Assembly (NCBI GenBank): GCA_036500605.1
Contig: DASYBU010000004.1
Coordinates: 62,001 to 126,000, forward strand
Length of the DNA: 64,000 nucleotides
DNA from: JAFALK01 sp036500605
GTDB lineage: Bacteria > Pseudomonadota > Gammaproteobacteria > Burkholderiales > Burkholderiaceae_C
Reading direction: 5' to 3'
Part shown: positions 63,884 through 64,000 of the stretch, one piece after another
Numbering within the stretch: the stretch's first letter is position 1
Layout: each line of letters starts with the position of its first letter
The notes under the pieces: generated by a model
Databases searched by the model: none
Seen by the model: only the letters and a program-made list of their open reading frames with translations
Told to the model about the DNA's origin: nothing
Translations under genes and position numbers: made by a program

Positions 63884-64000
63884 ATGCCTCGCGTTAAACG
63901 TGGTGTTACCGCCCGTGCTCGTCACAAGAAGGTCCTGGCTCTGGCCAAGGGCTACCGTGGTCGTCGCAAGAACGTCTTCCGCATCGCCAAGCAGGCGGTG
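63884..64000 (+). CDS. rplT: Large-subunit ribosomal protein L20, 3' partial
   Basis: The first 39 codons only; the window ends inside the gene. MPRVKRGVTARARHKKVLAL then AKGYRGRRKNVFRIAKQAV is the highly conserved L20 N-terminus that binds 23S rRNA. Ribosome site AAGGAG before ATG 63884. Completes the thrS-infC-rpmI-rplT operon. Confidence 0.97.
   Translation, partial: MPRVKRGVTARARHKKVLALAKGYRGRRKNVFRIAKQAV

Overview
The window reads as high-GC betaproteobacterial chromosome, most likely order Burkholderiales. The support is the thrS-infC-rpmI-rplT order, the ppiC/bolA/yciB block, the divergent tesA/ABC-ATPase pair, a PEP-CTERM protein, and codon use strongly biased to G or C in third positions. 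The genus cannot be fixed from sequence alone. I see no tRNA, rRNA, CRISPR array, intact insertion sequence or prophage.

Layout. Bases 1-11132: the 3' part of a giant RHS/YD-repeat protein with a LysM domain, hydrophobic segments and a variable C-terminal domain, followed by two small genes of which the first is a candidate immunity gene. 11222-18091: housekeeping genes (MBL hydrolase, peptide deformylase, a FecR/DUF6600-type envelope protein, arylesterase, ABC ATPase, PpiC isomerase, BolA, YciB). 18401-27341: a seven-gene chemosensory operon with the gene content of the Pseudomonas Wsp system (CheW, CheR-TPR, CheW, MCP, CheA-REC, CheB, REC-GGDEF). Its receptor is a soluble globin-coupled sensor instead of a membrane MCP, and its output enzyme has two receiver domains before GGDEF. 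The inferred logic is haem-ligand (oxygen or redox) sensing controlling c-di-GMP. 27342-27775: an intergenic region with two palindromes that share a 24-nt core but have different, self-complementary arms. 27776-34069: fatty-acid oxidation (FadB-like, thiolase), a small membrane protein, an SDR, a hotdog thioesterase and a CurA-like oxidoreductase. 34212-39701: a TonB receptor and a large membrane hybrid kinase. 39912-46937: a flavoprotein, a beta-helix lipoprotein/di-haem cytochrome/TonB-receptor cluster and a PEP-CTERM protein. 47105-49435: Tex. 49461-49810: remains of a HicB-type toxin-antitoxin locus. 49817-52590: a two-component pair. 52731-55376: an SPFH protein and a periplasmic protein of unknown function. 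55600-60808: a BBE-like flavoprotein, a TonB receptor and a patatin. 60856-64000: the thrS operon, preceded by a threonine-rich leader peptide and a terminator (a candidate attenuator), then infC with an ATC start, rpmI and the beginning of rplT.

A hairpin repeat of about 105 bp with CCGGAACGCAGAG ends occurs three times between genes (31090, 39711, 55440). The observations most worth following are the globin-driven Wsp-like operon, the thrS attenuator, the core-conserved palindromes near 27.5 kb and the decayed TA locus.
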